From: UBA6176 sp032119375
GTDB lineage: Bacteria; Verrucomicrobiota; Verrucomicrobiia; Limisphaerales; UBA9464
DNA length: 64,000 bases
Assembly: GCA_964430505.1 (NCBI GenBank)
Contig: CAYSGH010000013.1
Coordinates: 5,093 to 69,092 of the forward strand
Direction: 5' to 3'
Positions 8,853 to 17,511 of this stretch are shown piece by piece. The translations under genes and the position numbers were made by a program. Below the pieces are notes generated by a model that was given only the letters and a program-made list of their open reading frames with translations, made no database searches and had not been told where the DNA came from. Numbering within the stretch: the stretch's first letter is position 1; every line of letters begins with the position of its first letter.

Positions 8853-9551
8853 ATGAAACGGCTGCTCGTCCATGTGGAAGGCCAGACCGAGGAGACCATC
8901 GTTAATGAAGTGCTCGCACCCCATCTCCTGGGCTTCGGCTTCGAAGACGTGGCCGTCCGGATCATCGGCAGCGCACGCATGCGCAGTGGTATCCCGGCTT
9001 GGCAGAGCGCACGCGATGATTTGGTGAGGCAAATCAGGCAATCGACAAGCTGCTGCCACACAACCATGGTGGATTACTATCGGCTACCGACGAGCAAGGC
9101 CCGCAGGTGGCCTGGGCGGGTGGAGGCCAATGGGGTGCCTTACCCGAACAAGGCAGGGACGGTGGAGTCTGCGATCCTTGCAGCCATCGAAGAAGAACTG
9201 GACATGGAACTGCCCCCAACTCGCTTCATCCCATTTGTGCTCATGCATGAGTATGAAGGGCTGCTGTTCAGTGATTGTGAGAAGTTTGCCAGAGGCATTG
9301 AGCGCCCGGATCTGGCGAAGGACTTCCAAGGGATTCGTGACCAGTTCAACACGCCGGAAGAGATCAACGATTCCCCTGAGACGGCACCTTCCAAGCGGGT
9401 GGAAAGGTTGGTGACGGGTTACGACAAGCCGTTGCTGGGCACTCTGGCTGCCATTGAGATAGGGCTGGAGGTCATTCGGGACGAATGCCCGCATTTCAAC
9501 GATTGGCTGACACGCCTGGAAGAACTGCCACGACCACACCGCCATGTTTGA
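8853..9551 (+). CDS. DUF4276 family protein (TOPRIM-like partner of the ATPase)
   Basis: This 232-aa protein opens with LLVHVEGQTEE (catalytic Glu-Gly as in TOPRIM folds), then TTMVDYYRLP (Asp74) and, later, FVLMHEYEGLLFSD, which are the hallmark segments of DUF4276. TOPRIM-type acidic residues (Glu9, Asp74 and the HEYEGLLF acid) make a metal-dependent nuclease or nuclease-like effector likely; this is inference. The start is 3 nt after the ATPase stop, and its own stop overlaps the start of the HsdR remnant by 8 nt, so all three were once one translationally linked operon. Confidence 0.8.
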   Translation: MKRLLVHVEGQTEETIVNEVLAPHLLGFGFEDVAVRIIGSARMRSGIPAWQSARDDLVRQIRQSTSCCHTTMVDYYRLPTSKARRWPGRVEANGVPYPNKAGTVESAILAAIEEELDMELPPTRFIPFVLMHEYEGLLFSDCEKFARGIERPDLAKDFQGIRDQFNTPEEINDSPETAPSKRVERLVTGYDKPLLGTLAAIEIGLEVIRDECPHFNDWLTRLEELPRPHRHV

Positions 9552-10260
9552 AGGCCCTGAAAAGCAGTTCCAAAAGCACATCGCGGACGTTCTGGTCCGC
9601 GAGCACACGTTTGCGGTCCCGACGCAGGAGGAGATCACGGACACGGAGTTCTAATTTGCCGAGGACCTTCTGTGGGCCTTCCTGAAGGCGACTCAGACGG
9701 AGACGCTGGAGCGGTTGGAGGTGAACTACGGCAGCGACTGCCGGGACGAAGTTTTCATAACGCTGCGGGAGGAGATTCGCCACCGTCCGCTGTGGTCCAT
9801 CATCCGCACCGGCCTGCGGGTGCGCGGGCACGACTTCAAGCTCTAGTTCCCCAAGCCGCGCTCCAGCGAGAGCGTGGCGCACCGGCTCTGCGGGGAGAAC
9901 CGCATCACCTTCAAGCCGGAGCTGGTGATCAAGGACGGCCAGCGCCCGGATTTTGAGTTTTTCCTCAACGGCCTGCCCATCGTGACGGTGGAACTCAAGC
10001 ACGAGAAGAACCAGAACGTGCATGATGCCGTGGCGCAGTATGTGGCCCGCGATCACGGCGACCGCATCTTCCAACTGCCCTTCCTCCACATCGCCGCCGA
10101 TACGAGCGACGTTCAGGTGGCCACCGATCCGCTCGAGGCGAAGAACTTCCGCTGGTTCAACACCGGCCTCAAAAACGAGCCGATGACCGAGGGCGAGTAT
10201 CCGGTGGAGTTCCATTATCGTGAGGTGCTGAGCCAGGATCGGTTGATCCTGGAAACGGCA
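9544..10260 (+). pseudogene. hsdR: Type I restriction enzyme subunit R (HsdR), decayed N-terminal fragment
   Basis: Reading from ATG 9544 gives about 239 codons interrupted by an in-frame TAA (9652) and TAG (9844). Between and after the stops the reading frame stays protein-like: RITFKPELVIKDGQRPDFEF and then LPIVTVELKHEKNQN give the PD-(D/E)xK nuclease core (Asp, then Glu-x-Lys) of the HsdR N-terminal domain. The helicase and C-terminal domains are missing; the frame runs straight into the right 194-bp repeat at 10251. No hsdM or hsdS is present. The start overlaps the end of the DUF4276 gene by 8 nt. It is judged inactive; readthrough of two different stops is unlikely. Confidence 0.8.
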
Positions 10261-10444
10261 GTTGGGCCAAGTGCAGGCCGCGTGCCCTCACGCGGCGCCA
10301 CCGATGCCACACATGCTCGTGCGCCGGGTCAGGGGACCCGGCTTACAGAACCGAAGACCTCACCCGCAGGGTGAGGCCTTGGATTTCAACCCATGAGCCC
10401 CATCCCTGGTGGCAGGCCTTTTTGAAGCGTTGCAACGCCCCTCA
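10251..10444 (+). repeat. Right 194-bp direct repeat with cloverleaf palindrome
   Basis: This is the partner of 7096-7289, in the same orientation and of the same length. It begins GGAAACGGCAGTTGGGC, carries a cloverleaf palindrome at 10271-10348 (outer stem slightly changed), the CCTCACCC/GGGTGAGG hairpin, GGATTTCAACCCATGAGCCC, and ends with GCGTTGCAACGC. Its left edge truncates the HsdR remnant and its last three bases coincide with the stop codon of the convergent transglutaminase gene. Confidence 0.85.
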
Positions 10445-13400
10445 CTTCCTCAAGTCCAGCGTGAGCGGGAACTCGGGGTCCACGGCGAGGGCGGGCACGG
10501 GCATGCGGCCGGGGGTGTGGCCATGGGCGAAGAAGCGCGCGAGGCGACGGCTCTCGGCCTCGTAGGCGTTGACGGGGAAGGTCGTGTAGTTGCGTCCGCC
10601 CGGGTGCATCACGTGGTACGTGCACCCGCCCAGGCTGCGCCCGTTCCATGTGTCCAGCAGGTCGAGCACCAACGGCGTGTGCACCCCGATCGTTGGGTGC
10701 AGGCACGACGACGGTTGCCATGCCCGATAGCGCACCCCCGCCACGAACTCGCCTTGCACGCCCGTGGGATGCAACGGCACGCGTCGGCCGCCGCAGGTCA
10801 CCACGTGACGCCCGTCCACCAGCCCCTGGACCTTCACCTGCAACCGTTCCAGCGAGCTATCCACGTAGCGCGCCGTGCCGCCCGAAGCGCCTTCCTCGCC
10901 CATCACATGCCACGGCTCCAGCGCCGTCCGCAGCTCCACGTGCACGCCGCGACGGTCGAACGCGCCGATGGCCGGGAACTTGAACTCGAAGTGCGGCCCG
11001 AACCACGCCGACTCCATGGGATAGCCGTGCTCCTGCATGTCCTCCATGACGTCCTGGAAGTCCTCCCAGACGAAGTGGGGCAGGAGGAACCGGTCGTGGA
11101 GGCTGGTGCCCCAGCGCACGAGGTGGTGCGTGTAGGGCTGCTTCCAGAACCGCGCGATGGCCGCCCGCAGCAACAGGTGCTGCGCCAGGCTCATGCGCGG
11201 ATGCGGCGGCATCTCGAACGACCGCAGCTCCACCAGCCCCAGGCGGCCGCTCGACGAGTCCGGCGAGTACAGCTTGTCGATGGAGAACTCCGAGCGGTGC
11301 GTGTTGCCCGTGACGTCCACGAGCAGGTTCCTGAACAGGCGATCCACCAGCCACGGCGGCACCCAGCCCTTGTCCGGCACCTGCTTGAACGCCAGCTCCA
11401 GCTCTGCCAACGCGTCGTTCCGCGCCTCGTCCACGCGCGGATGCTGGCTCGTCGGGCCAATGAACAACCCGGCGAACAGGTACGAGAGCGACGGATGGTT
11501 GTGCCAGTACGCCAGCAGGCTCCGCAACAGGTCCGGGCGTCGCAGCACCGGCGAGTCCGCGGGGGTCGCGCCCCCGATGATGATGTGGTTGCCGCCGCCC
11601 GTGCCCGTGTGGCGGCCATCGAGCATGAACTTCTCCGTGCCCAGCCGCGTCTGGCGTGCCTCCTCGTACACCGTCTCCGTCGTCGCCACCAACTCACCCC
11701 ACGAACGCGTCGGATGCAGGTTCACCTCGATCACGCCCGGGTCCGGCGTGACCTTCAACACATTCAACCGCGGGTCGAACGGCGGCGGCGTTCCCTCCAA
11801 CACCACCGGGATGGACAATTCCGACGCCGTCCGTTCCACCGCCGCCACGAGCTGGAGGTATTCCTCGAGGTCGGAGACGGGCGGCATGAACACGTGCAGG
11901 CGCCCGTCGCGGGGCTCGAAGCACACGGCCGTCCGGACGATCCATGGCGCGGACTCACCGGGCCGTGGCGTGCGCGACGCGGCCTCCGACGCCTTCGCAC
12001 CGGGGTGGGCTTCGCCCGGGCCTTGGCCCTTGTGGGACACCGCGCCCTCGGCGGTTCCGATGCCCGGGGACGACTGAAACCGCGGGCCATGCATCGCGCC
12101 CGGTGTCGTGTCGGGGCCGCGCCCGGCCAGGGTGGCCCACGATGGCAAGGCGGCGCGCGGGGCCGTCGGGTCCTGGGGCTGGACGTAGGGATATTCCGCC
12201 TCACGAACCCATGGCTGCGAATCCAACGGCAGGCGATAGCCCATCGGCGAGTCGCCGGGGATGAGCCACAACGTGCCGTCGCGCAGGAACCACGGCCCGG
12301 ACTCCCAGCCCGCGTCCCCATGCCGCACGGGAAGGACGTATCCCACGACCTTGCCGAGGCCGCCTCCGAACACGCGGGCCATCCGCGCCCGTTCCTCCGC
12401 GTCCGCGAGGTTGGACTTCAACGGGTCCACGTTCACGGGCAGGCGACGTTCCCTCCAAAGGTAGTAATAGACGTCCTCGTGGCCCGGCATGAGCCAGCGG
12501 TCGGCGATGCCGAGGTTTTCGGCGAACCGACGTCCAAACCGCTCCGCGTCGCCGGAGCCATGGCCGAGGTCCTTCGACTCGTCCGCGATGAGGGCGGCGT
12601 TCGCCCACACGGGCTCTCCGTCCTTGCGCCAGTAGCAGCCAAGTGCCCAGCGTGGCAACGATTCGCCCGGGTACCACTTCCCCTGCCCATAAAACAACAG
12701 GCCGCCGGGCGCGAACTTCGAGCGCAACCGCTGGATCAACGTGCCCGCCCGCAGCCGCTTGGTGGGCCCCACGGCCTCCGTGTTCCACTCGGCCCCGTCC
12801 ATGTCGTCGATGGACACGAACGTGGGCTCGCCGCCCATGGTGAGGCGGACGTCGCCGGCATCGAGCTCGGCGTCCACGCGATGGCCGAGGACCTCGATCC
12901 GTTCCCATTGATCGTCCGTGTAGGGCTGGGTGACGCGCGGCGACTCGAAGATGCGCGTCACCTTCATCTCGTGGCGCATCGTGGACTCGCACGGGTCCAC
13001 GGCTCCGGTCACCGGCGCGGCGCTCGCGGGCTCCGGCGTGCACGACAACGGGATGTGCCCCTCGCCCGCCAGCAGTCCCGAAGTGGGGTCGAGCCCAATC
13101 CAGCCCGCGCCCGGCAGGTACACCTCGCACCAGGCATGCAGGTCCGTGAAGTCCGACTTCGCGCCGCTGGGGCCGTCGAGGGACTTCACGTCGGGCCGGA
13201 GCTGGATGAGGTAGCCGGAGACGAACCGCGTGGCGAAGCCGAGGGCGCGCAGCAACTGGACGAGGAGCCAGGCCGAGTCGCGGCACGAGCCGGACTGGAA
13301 CGTGAGCGTTTCCTCGGCCGTCTGGACGCCGGGCTCGAGGCGAATGAGGTAGCGGATGTGGTCGCTCAACGACCGGTTTACCTCCACGAGGAAGTCAATG

Positions 13401-13822
13401 GTGCGCTTCCGCGTGCCGCGCCAGCGGTCCACCAACGCCAGCAGCTTGGGGCCCGCGCCCGGCCACGCCATGAACGGCGCCAGGTCCTTCCTCAGCACCG
13501 GTTCAAACGTGAACGGATGCTCCGACGCCGACTCCTCCAGGAAGAAGTCGAACGGGTTGTACACCGACATCTCGGCGACCAGGTCCACCTCGATGAGCAG
13601 CTCCGTGGTGGGCTCCGGAAAGACGACGCGCGCGAGGTAATTGGAGAAGGGATCCTGTTGCCAGTTGATGAAGTGATCCTTGGGCAGGATCCGCTGGGAG
13701 TAGGCCAGGATGGGCGTCCGGCTGTGCGGGGCCGGGCGCAGCCGGATCACATGCGGCGAGTGCCGCACGGGCCGGTCATAGACGTAGTGGGTCCGATGAT
13801 GCAGAGCGACGTGGATGGACAT
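10442..13822 (-). CDS. Transglutaminase-like cysteine peptidase/DUF2126 protein
   Basis: The protein is 1126 aa. It has an N-terminal bacterial transglutaminase N-domain (about 1-100), then a transglutaminase core with the catalytic triad Cys180 (SGSCRDSA), His229 (DLHAWCEVYLPGAGW) and Asp245 (LDPTSG), and a long DUF2126 region with GEPTFVSIDDMD, YGQGKWYPGE and GTGGGNHIIIGGATP. This exact two-domain protein usually accompanies a circularly permuted ATP-grasp protein, an alpha-E protein and a small transglutaminase; those partners lie separately at 25098-28555. The set is predicted to make or modify small peptides; the substrate is unknown. A downstream repeat touches its stop codon. Confidence 0.9.
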   Translation of the reverse strand: MSIHVALHHRTHYVYDRPVRHSPHVIRLRPAPHSRTPILAYSQRILPKDHFINWQQDPFSNYLARVVFPEPTTELLIEVDLVAEMSVYNPFDFFLEESASEHPFTFEPVLRKDLAPFMAWPGAGPKLLALVDRWRGTRKRTIDFLVEVNRSLSDHIRYLIRLEPGVQTAEETLTFQSGSCRDSAWLLVQLLRALGFATRFVSGYLIQLRPDVKSLDGPSGAKSDFTDLHAWCEVYLPGAGWIGLDPTSGLLAGEGHIPLSCTPEPASAAPVTGAVDPCESTMRHEMKVTRIFESPRVTQPYTDDQWERIEVLGHRVDAELDAGDVRLTMGGEPTFVSIDDMDGAEWNTEAVGPTKRLRAGTLIQRLRSKFAPGGLLFYGQGKWYPGESLPRWALGCYWRKDGEPVWANAALIADESKDLGHGSGDAERFGRRFAENLGIADRWLMPGHEDVYYYLWRERRLPVNVDPLKSNLADAEERARMARVFGGGLGKVVGYVLPVRHGDAGWESGPWFLRDGTLWLIPGDSPMGYRLPLDSQPWVREAEYPYVQPQDPTAPRAALPSWATLAGRGPDTTPGAMHGPRFQSSPGIGTAEGAVSHKGQGPGEAHPGAKASEAASRTPRPGESAPWIVRTAVCFEPRDGRLHVFMPPVSDLEEYLQLVAAVERTASELSIPVVLEGTPPPFDPRLNVLKVTPDPGVIEVNLHPTRSWGELVATTETVYEEARQTRLGTEKFMLDGRHTGTGGGNHIIIGGATPADSPVLRRPDLLRSLLAYWHNHPSLSYLFAGLFIGPTSQHPRVDEARNDALAELELAFKQVPDKGWVPPWLVDRLFRNLLVDVTGNTHRSEFSIDKLYSPDSSSGRLGLVELRSFEMPPHPRMSLAQHLLLRAAIARFWKQPYTHHLVRWGTSLHDRFLLPHFVWEDFQDVMEDMQEHGYPMESAWFGPHFEFKFPAIGAFDRRGVHVELRTALEPWHVMGEEGASGGTARYVDSSLERLQVKVQGLVDGRHVVTCGGRRVPLHPTGVQGEFVAGVRYRAWQPSSCLHPTIGVHTPLVLDLLDTWNGRSLGGCTYHVMHPGGRNYTTFPVNAYEAESRRLARFFAHGHTPGRMPVPALAVDPEFPLTLDLRK

Positions 13823-14178
13823 GAAGCAAGCCTGCCCTCAGGCAAGGCAAAGAAATCCCGAAGCAACAGGGATGCCAACCACGAACCCCAAGGCCGGAAC
13901 CGCCCCGCGAAGGCCATTCCGATGAAGCCCCCCCCGCCGCGCCCAAGGACGTGCGCGCCCCCTGTGGCCATCGCGATCCCCGTCGCCGGGAGCCCGCACG
14001 TTCCCGTCGGCGTGGGTCCACGCGTTGGCTAAGCCAACGTCCTGGGTAGAAGGCCATCCCTCCATCCACCCAGCCCTGAAAGGGCGACCTCAACGACGGG
14101 ACATGATGCAAGGGGGGCATTTCGTGAACCCCATCATGGGATGGCCCCACCCGCCGTTGGGCCGCCGAGCTCGGGCGC
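13823..14178. other. Non-coding spacer with dispersed repeat fragments
   Basis: This 356-bp spacer lies upstream of the minus-strand transglutaminase gene and downstream of the sugar dehydrogenase. No gene is seen. It contains CAGCCCTGAAAGGGCG (about 14071), also found in altered form at 7366, and a short inverted pair around TTGGCTAAGCCAA (14029-14041). Confidence 0.4.
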
Positions 14179-15543
14179 CTACAACCCCGCCGTCGCCTTG
14201 GGCACGAGCTTCCACACCTTCCCGCGGCTTCCCGCAAGCGAGGTCGAGCCGTTGGTGAGGACGAACAACTCGCCGTCGGCATCCTCGGCAAACGCGCACA
14301 CGGTCCCGAACATCTTGCCGGGGCCGTCGATGCGAATGGATTCAACAGACCAACGCGCCTTGGGATCCGACGGGCGGCGCGCATACAGCAACCGCCCCTG
14401 CGGCGCGCCCCAGCCGCCCGTCCAGTCGCCCAGGACAAAGTTGCCGGCCAACGCGGGGATGGCCTTGCCGCGATACACATACCCGCCCGTGATGCTCGTT
14501 CCCAACGCGTCGGGCTCGCCCTTGAACGCGCCCACGTTCTTGTACACGGCGATGGGGTCCACGAAGGGCTCGCCGCGTGCGTCGGTGGCCGGGGCAGGGC
14601 CTGGGGCGCGCTCCGGATGTTCCCGGTCGAATCCCTCGAGGCCCTCGCGCAACGGCCAGCCGTGGTTGCCGCCCTTGCGCACGATGTTGACCTCCTCCCA
14701 GCGCATCTGGCCGACGTCGCCGATGTACAAGGCGTGGTCGCCGCCGCGGTCGAAGCTCAGCGACCATGGGTTGCGCACCCCATACGCCCAGATCTCCGGG
14801 CGAGCCCCCGCGACGCCCAGGAACGGGTTGTCCTGGGGCACGCGATACGGCTCCGGGCCGTCGTGGGAGACGTCGATCCGCAGGATCTTGGCAAGGAGCG
14901 TCCCGAGGCTCTGCCCGTTGCCCTCGGGGGCGTGGCCGTTGCCGAGGTCGCAGCCCTTGGGGCCGCCGCCGTCGCCCACGGTGATGTACAGGAATCCATC
15001 CGGCCCGAACGCCAGCCGCCCGCCGTTGTGGTTGAAGTACGGCTTGTCGATCTCCAGCACCACCTTCTCCGACGCGAGGTCGAACCGCAGCGGGGACGCA
15101 TCGGGGAGCCGGATCCGGCTGATGCGCAACGTGCAGTCCCAGTCGGCCGGGGCTCCGTCCCGTCGGGGGGCCGTGTACGAGACGAAGACCTGGCGGTTTC
15201 GTGCGAAGGCCGGGTCGAGCGCCATGCAGAGCAGCCCGCGTTCGTCGAACGACCCGTGGTTCACCTTCGAGAGCTTCGTGGCGAGGTCCAGCGCCGCCCC
15301 TTCCTCGAGCCCGCCACCCGCCTTGAGCACGCGCACGACGCCCACCTGGTCCGCCACCAACCCGCGCCCATCCGGCAACGTCACCACGGACAACGGCGAC
15401 ACGAGCCCCTCGGCCACGAGTTGGAGCGAGAGGCGAAGCGGCTCGTGGGTCTGGGCGGCCGCAGGGACGGGCAGGAACGCGAGGGCGACCGCAGCGGAAA
15501 CAGCCGACAACACGGTGGAAGGAAACGTCTTCATGGCACGCAT
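14179..15543 (-). CDS. PQQ-dependent sugar (glucose/sorbosone) dehydrogenase-like protein, secreted
   Basis: This 454-aa protein has a Sec signal peptide (MKTFPSTVLSAVSAAVALAFLPVPAAAQ) and a six-bladed propeller of the GSDH family: SPLSVVTLPDGRGLVADQVG, then HGSFDERGLLCMALDP, HNGGRLAFGPDGFLYITVGDG, and a late GGYVYRG and NFVLGDWTGG. Family members oxidise aldose sugars in the periplasm with PQQ, or bind sugar without catalysis. The start at 15543 has AGGGG about seven bases upstream; a second Met three codons later is also possible. No PQQ synthesis genes are in the window. Confidence 0.88.
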   Translation of the reverse strand: MRAMKTFPSTVLSAVSAAVALAFLPVPAAAQTHEPLRLSLQLVAEGLVSPLSVVTLPDGRGLVADQVGVVRVLKAGGGLEEGAALDLATKLSKVNHGSFDERGLLCMALDPAFARNRQVFVSYTAPRRDGAPADWDCTLRISRIRLPDASPLRFDLASEKVVLEIDKPYFNHNGGRLAFGPDGFLYITVGDGGGPKGCDLGNGHAPEGNGQSLGTLLAKILRIDVSHDGPEPYRVPQDNPFLGVAGARPEIWAYGVRNPWSLSFDRGGDHALYIGDVGQMRWEEVNIVRKGGNHGWPLREGLEGFDREHPERAPGPAPATDARGEPFVDPIAVYKNVGAFKGEPDALGTSITGGYVYRGKAIPALAGNFVLGDWTGGWGAPQGRLLYARRPSDPKARWSVESIRIDGPGKMFGTVCAFAEDADGELFVLTNGSTSLAGSRGKVWKLVPKATAGL

Positions 15544-15603
15544 CGTTGGCCCCTTGCTAGGCACGAAGCCCCAATCCTTCAAGGCCCAAGGGGCGGGGGT
15601 GGC

Positions 15604-15652
15604 GGGAAGCGGGAGGCGGGAAGCGGGAGGCGGGAGGCGGGAGGCGGGAGGC
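15604..15652. repeat. Seven tandem GGGARGC heptamers
   Basis: Units in order: GGGAAGC, GGGAGGC, GGGAAGC, then four GGGAGGC. The regular G-triplets every 7 bases could form G-quadruplexes on the plus strand. Related G-rich phrases occur in other spacers (about 20860-21010 reversed, 56450, 62775). Confidence 0.85.
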
Positions 15653-15746
15653 CTCCCAAAGCTGTGAGTGGTCCCGACGACACCATGGATCGCCCCTCGC
15701 CCGCCGATCCTCGCTCCTCGCCCCTCGCCCGTGCATCCTGCGTTCG

Positions 15747-16607
15747 ATGATCGAGCCTTGGTTGAGCAACGAAGCGTGGCTGGCGGCCGTCGAGGGCGTG
15801 CCTCCCGGCGACACTGGCCTCCATGCGTGGTGGCTGGGACAAATGGGGTTCCTCGTACGCGTCGGCGGGCGTCGGTTCGTCCTGGATCCTTACCTGTCCG
15901 ATTCCCTGACCCGGAAGTACGCGGGCACGGACAAGCCGCACGTGCGAATGACCGGGCGCGTCGTGGATCCCGCGAGGCTCCGGGACATCGACGTCGTCAC
16001 GGCCTCGCATGGGCACACGGACCACCTCGACCCCGAGACGTTGCGGCCCATGGCGTCGGCCAACCCGCGCATGATCCTCGTCTGTCCCGAGGCCATCCGC
16101 CCCATGGCCATCGAGCGCTCGGGGTTGCCGCCCGAACGGGTGGTGGGCTTGGACGTTGATGGCGATGGCTGCATTCCATCGCGCCATGACGGCGACGGTT
16201 GGTCCATCGAGGCGCTCCCCGCCGCGCACGAGGCGATGGAACGGGATCGCAACGGCCGGATGCTCTACCTCGGCTTCGTCCTCCGTTGCGCAGGATGGTG
16301 TTGGTATCACGCGGGCGACACGATCCCGTGGCCGGGCATGGAGGCGCGGGTGGGCGCGCATCGGCCGGACGTGGCCTTCCTGCCGATCAACGGGCGAAGG
16401 CCGGAACGCCGCGTGGCCGGCAATCTCTGGGGGCGCGAGGCCGCCGCGCTGGCTCGGGCGGCGGGCGTTCCCATGGCCATCCCCGGGCACTTCGAGATGT
16501 TCGAGTTCAACACGGAGACCCCCGAAGAGTTCGCATCCGAGTGCGCGCGCCTCGGGCAGGGGTTCCGGGTCCTGCGCGCGGGCGAGGGTTGGACGGCGCG
16601 ACGTTGA
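15747..16607 (+). CDS. Metallo-beta-lactamase-fold hydrolase (UlaG-like)
   Basis: The protein is 286 aa. The metal site His88-Gly-His90-Thr-Asp92-His93 (SHGHTDHLDPE) is intact, followed by WYHAGDTIP (third ligand Asp) and PGHFEMF (late His). The order and WLGQMGFLVRVGG start place it with the UlaG/L-ascorbate-6-phosphate lactonase-like branch, which acts on sugar-phosphate lactones or related esters; the substrate here is unknown. It is probably cytoplasmic, as no signal peptide is seen. It lies after the G-rich heptamer array and before a cloverleaf palindrome 24 nt past its stop. Confidence 0.85.
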   Translation: MIEPWLSNEAWLAAVEGVPPGDTGLHAWWLGQMGFLVRVGGRRFVLDPYLSDSLTRKYAGTDKPHVRMTGRVVDPARLRDIDVVTASHGHTDHLDPETLRPMASANPRMILVCPEAIRPMAIERSGLPPERVVGLDVDGDGCIPSRHDGDGWSIEALPAAHEAMERDRNGRMLYLGFVLRCAGWCWYHAGDTIPWPGMEARVGAHRPDVAFLPINGRRPERRVAGNLWGREAAALARAAGVPMAIPGHFEMFEFNTETPEEFASECARLGQGFRVLRAGEGWTARR

Positions 16608-16631
16608 ACCCGCCAACGGCCGTTGGGTTTG

Positions 16632-16708
16632 CTGGAGGCCGCGTGCCCTCACGCGGCGGCAACCCATGCCGCCTTGCCCTGCGCCGGGTCAGGGGACCCG
16701 GCCTACAG
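16632..16708 (+). repeat. Full cloverleaf palindrome (77 nt)
   Basis: The outer stem is CTGGAGG/CCTACAG (one mismatch). First hairpin: GCCGCGTG-ccct-CACGCGGC. Middle arm: GGC-aacccat-GCC. Last hairpin: GCCGGGTC-aggg-GACCCGGC. It is preceded by the palindrome CAACGGCCGTTG. It sits between two convergent genes (metal hydrolase and CPBP protease), where it could act as a transcript end. Confidence 0.9.
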
Positions 16709-16742
16709 ACATCCCAATTCCACACCGACCTCCCACGCCGGC

Positions 16743-17486
16743 TCACGCGCCCGCCGCGCCGCCGCTGGTGATGGCGACCAGCAATCCCACCGTGTTGAAG
16801 CCCGCGTGGGCGACGCAGCACGCCAGCAGGCTGCCGGTCCGCTCATAAGTCCACGCCAACGCCGCGCCGAACAACGTCAGCGGCACGAGCGTGGGCAGGT
16901 GCCCATGCGCCAAGCCAAACAGCAGCGACGACCCCACCCACGCCAGCCCCCGGTGCCCGGCGTCGCGCCCCGCCGAGTACAACACGCCCCGGAACAACGC
17001 CTCCTCCACCACGGCGGCGGGCACGACCGCGAGGAACCCAATGAAGGCCTGCTGCCACCTTGGCGCCGACTGAAGGAACCGCACCGAGGCCTGCGGTTCC
17101 GGCGCCTTCCCCATGGCCCTCAGCACCGCGACGATCCCCTCCTCCAACGGGTACGCCACCAACACGGCCGCCACCGCCATCGCCACGCCCCACGCCACCG
17201 CGCGCGGGTCCGGGCGCATCCCAAACCCCGATCCCCATCCATGCCCGTGTCGCCTCAGGAAAAGATGGGCGAGCCCAAGCCCCGTCACCTGCAACCCCAG
17301 CAACCCCACCACGAGCCGCAGGAACGTCGCCTCCGGACCGGAGCCCGCGGCGGTCCCGCGCAGCAGCAGCTCCGCCGCCGTGCCCGCCGCAAGCGTGCCC
17401 ACAAGGACGCCCACCACCAACTGGGCGACCTCCTCGATGCGCCAGTGACGCGCCTCAAGCCGCGGCATGGGGGGCAGAAGCTTCAT
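16743..17486 (-). CDS. CPBP-family (CAAX-like) intramembrane metalloprotease
   Basis: This 247-aa membrane protein has about six hydrophobic segments. The catalytic motifs are present: VVEEALFRG (EExxxR), then FGLAHGH and the final CVAHAGFNTVGLL. In bacteria such proteins process or inactivate peptides and small proteins, often linked to bacteriocin immunity; the target here is unknown. The start at 17486 (MKLLPPMP) gives a 25-nt gap after the AI-2E transporter gene, so the order proC - transporter - protease looks like one operon. Other starts upstream would overlap the transporter gene. Confidence 0.83.
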   Translation of the reverse strand: MKLLPPMPRLEARHWRIEEVAQLVVGVLVGTLAAGTAAELLLRGTAAGSGPEATFLRLVVGLLGLQVTGLGLAHLFLRRHGHGWGSGFGMRPDPRAVAWGVAMAVAAVLVAYPLEEGIVAVLRAMGKAPEPQASVRFLQSAPRWQQAFIGFLAVVPAAVVEEALFRGVLYSAGRDAGHRGLAWVGSSLLFGLAHGHLPTLVPLTLFGAALAWTYERTGSLLACCVAHAGFNTVGLLVAITSGGAAGA

Positions 17487-17511
17487 GAAGTCCGGTCCGC
17501 CGTCGCCGCGA

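Noticed and set aside
9652..9846. Readthrough or recoding of TAA and TAG in the HsdR frame
   Set aside because: Two different stops, loss of all later domains and truncation by the repeat fit plain decay better.
7096..10444. An integrated prophage or ICE
   Set aside because: No integrase, transposase, tRNA target or structural genes lie between the repeats.
14179..15543. Antisense protein opposite the sugar dehydrogenase (14141-15667)
   Set aside because: Ser/Pro/Arg-rich text without motifs; the minus-strand frame has a signal peptide and clear propeller motifs.
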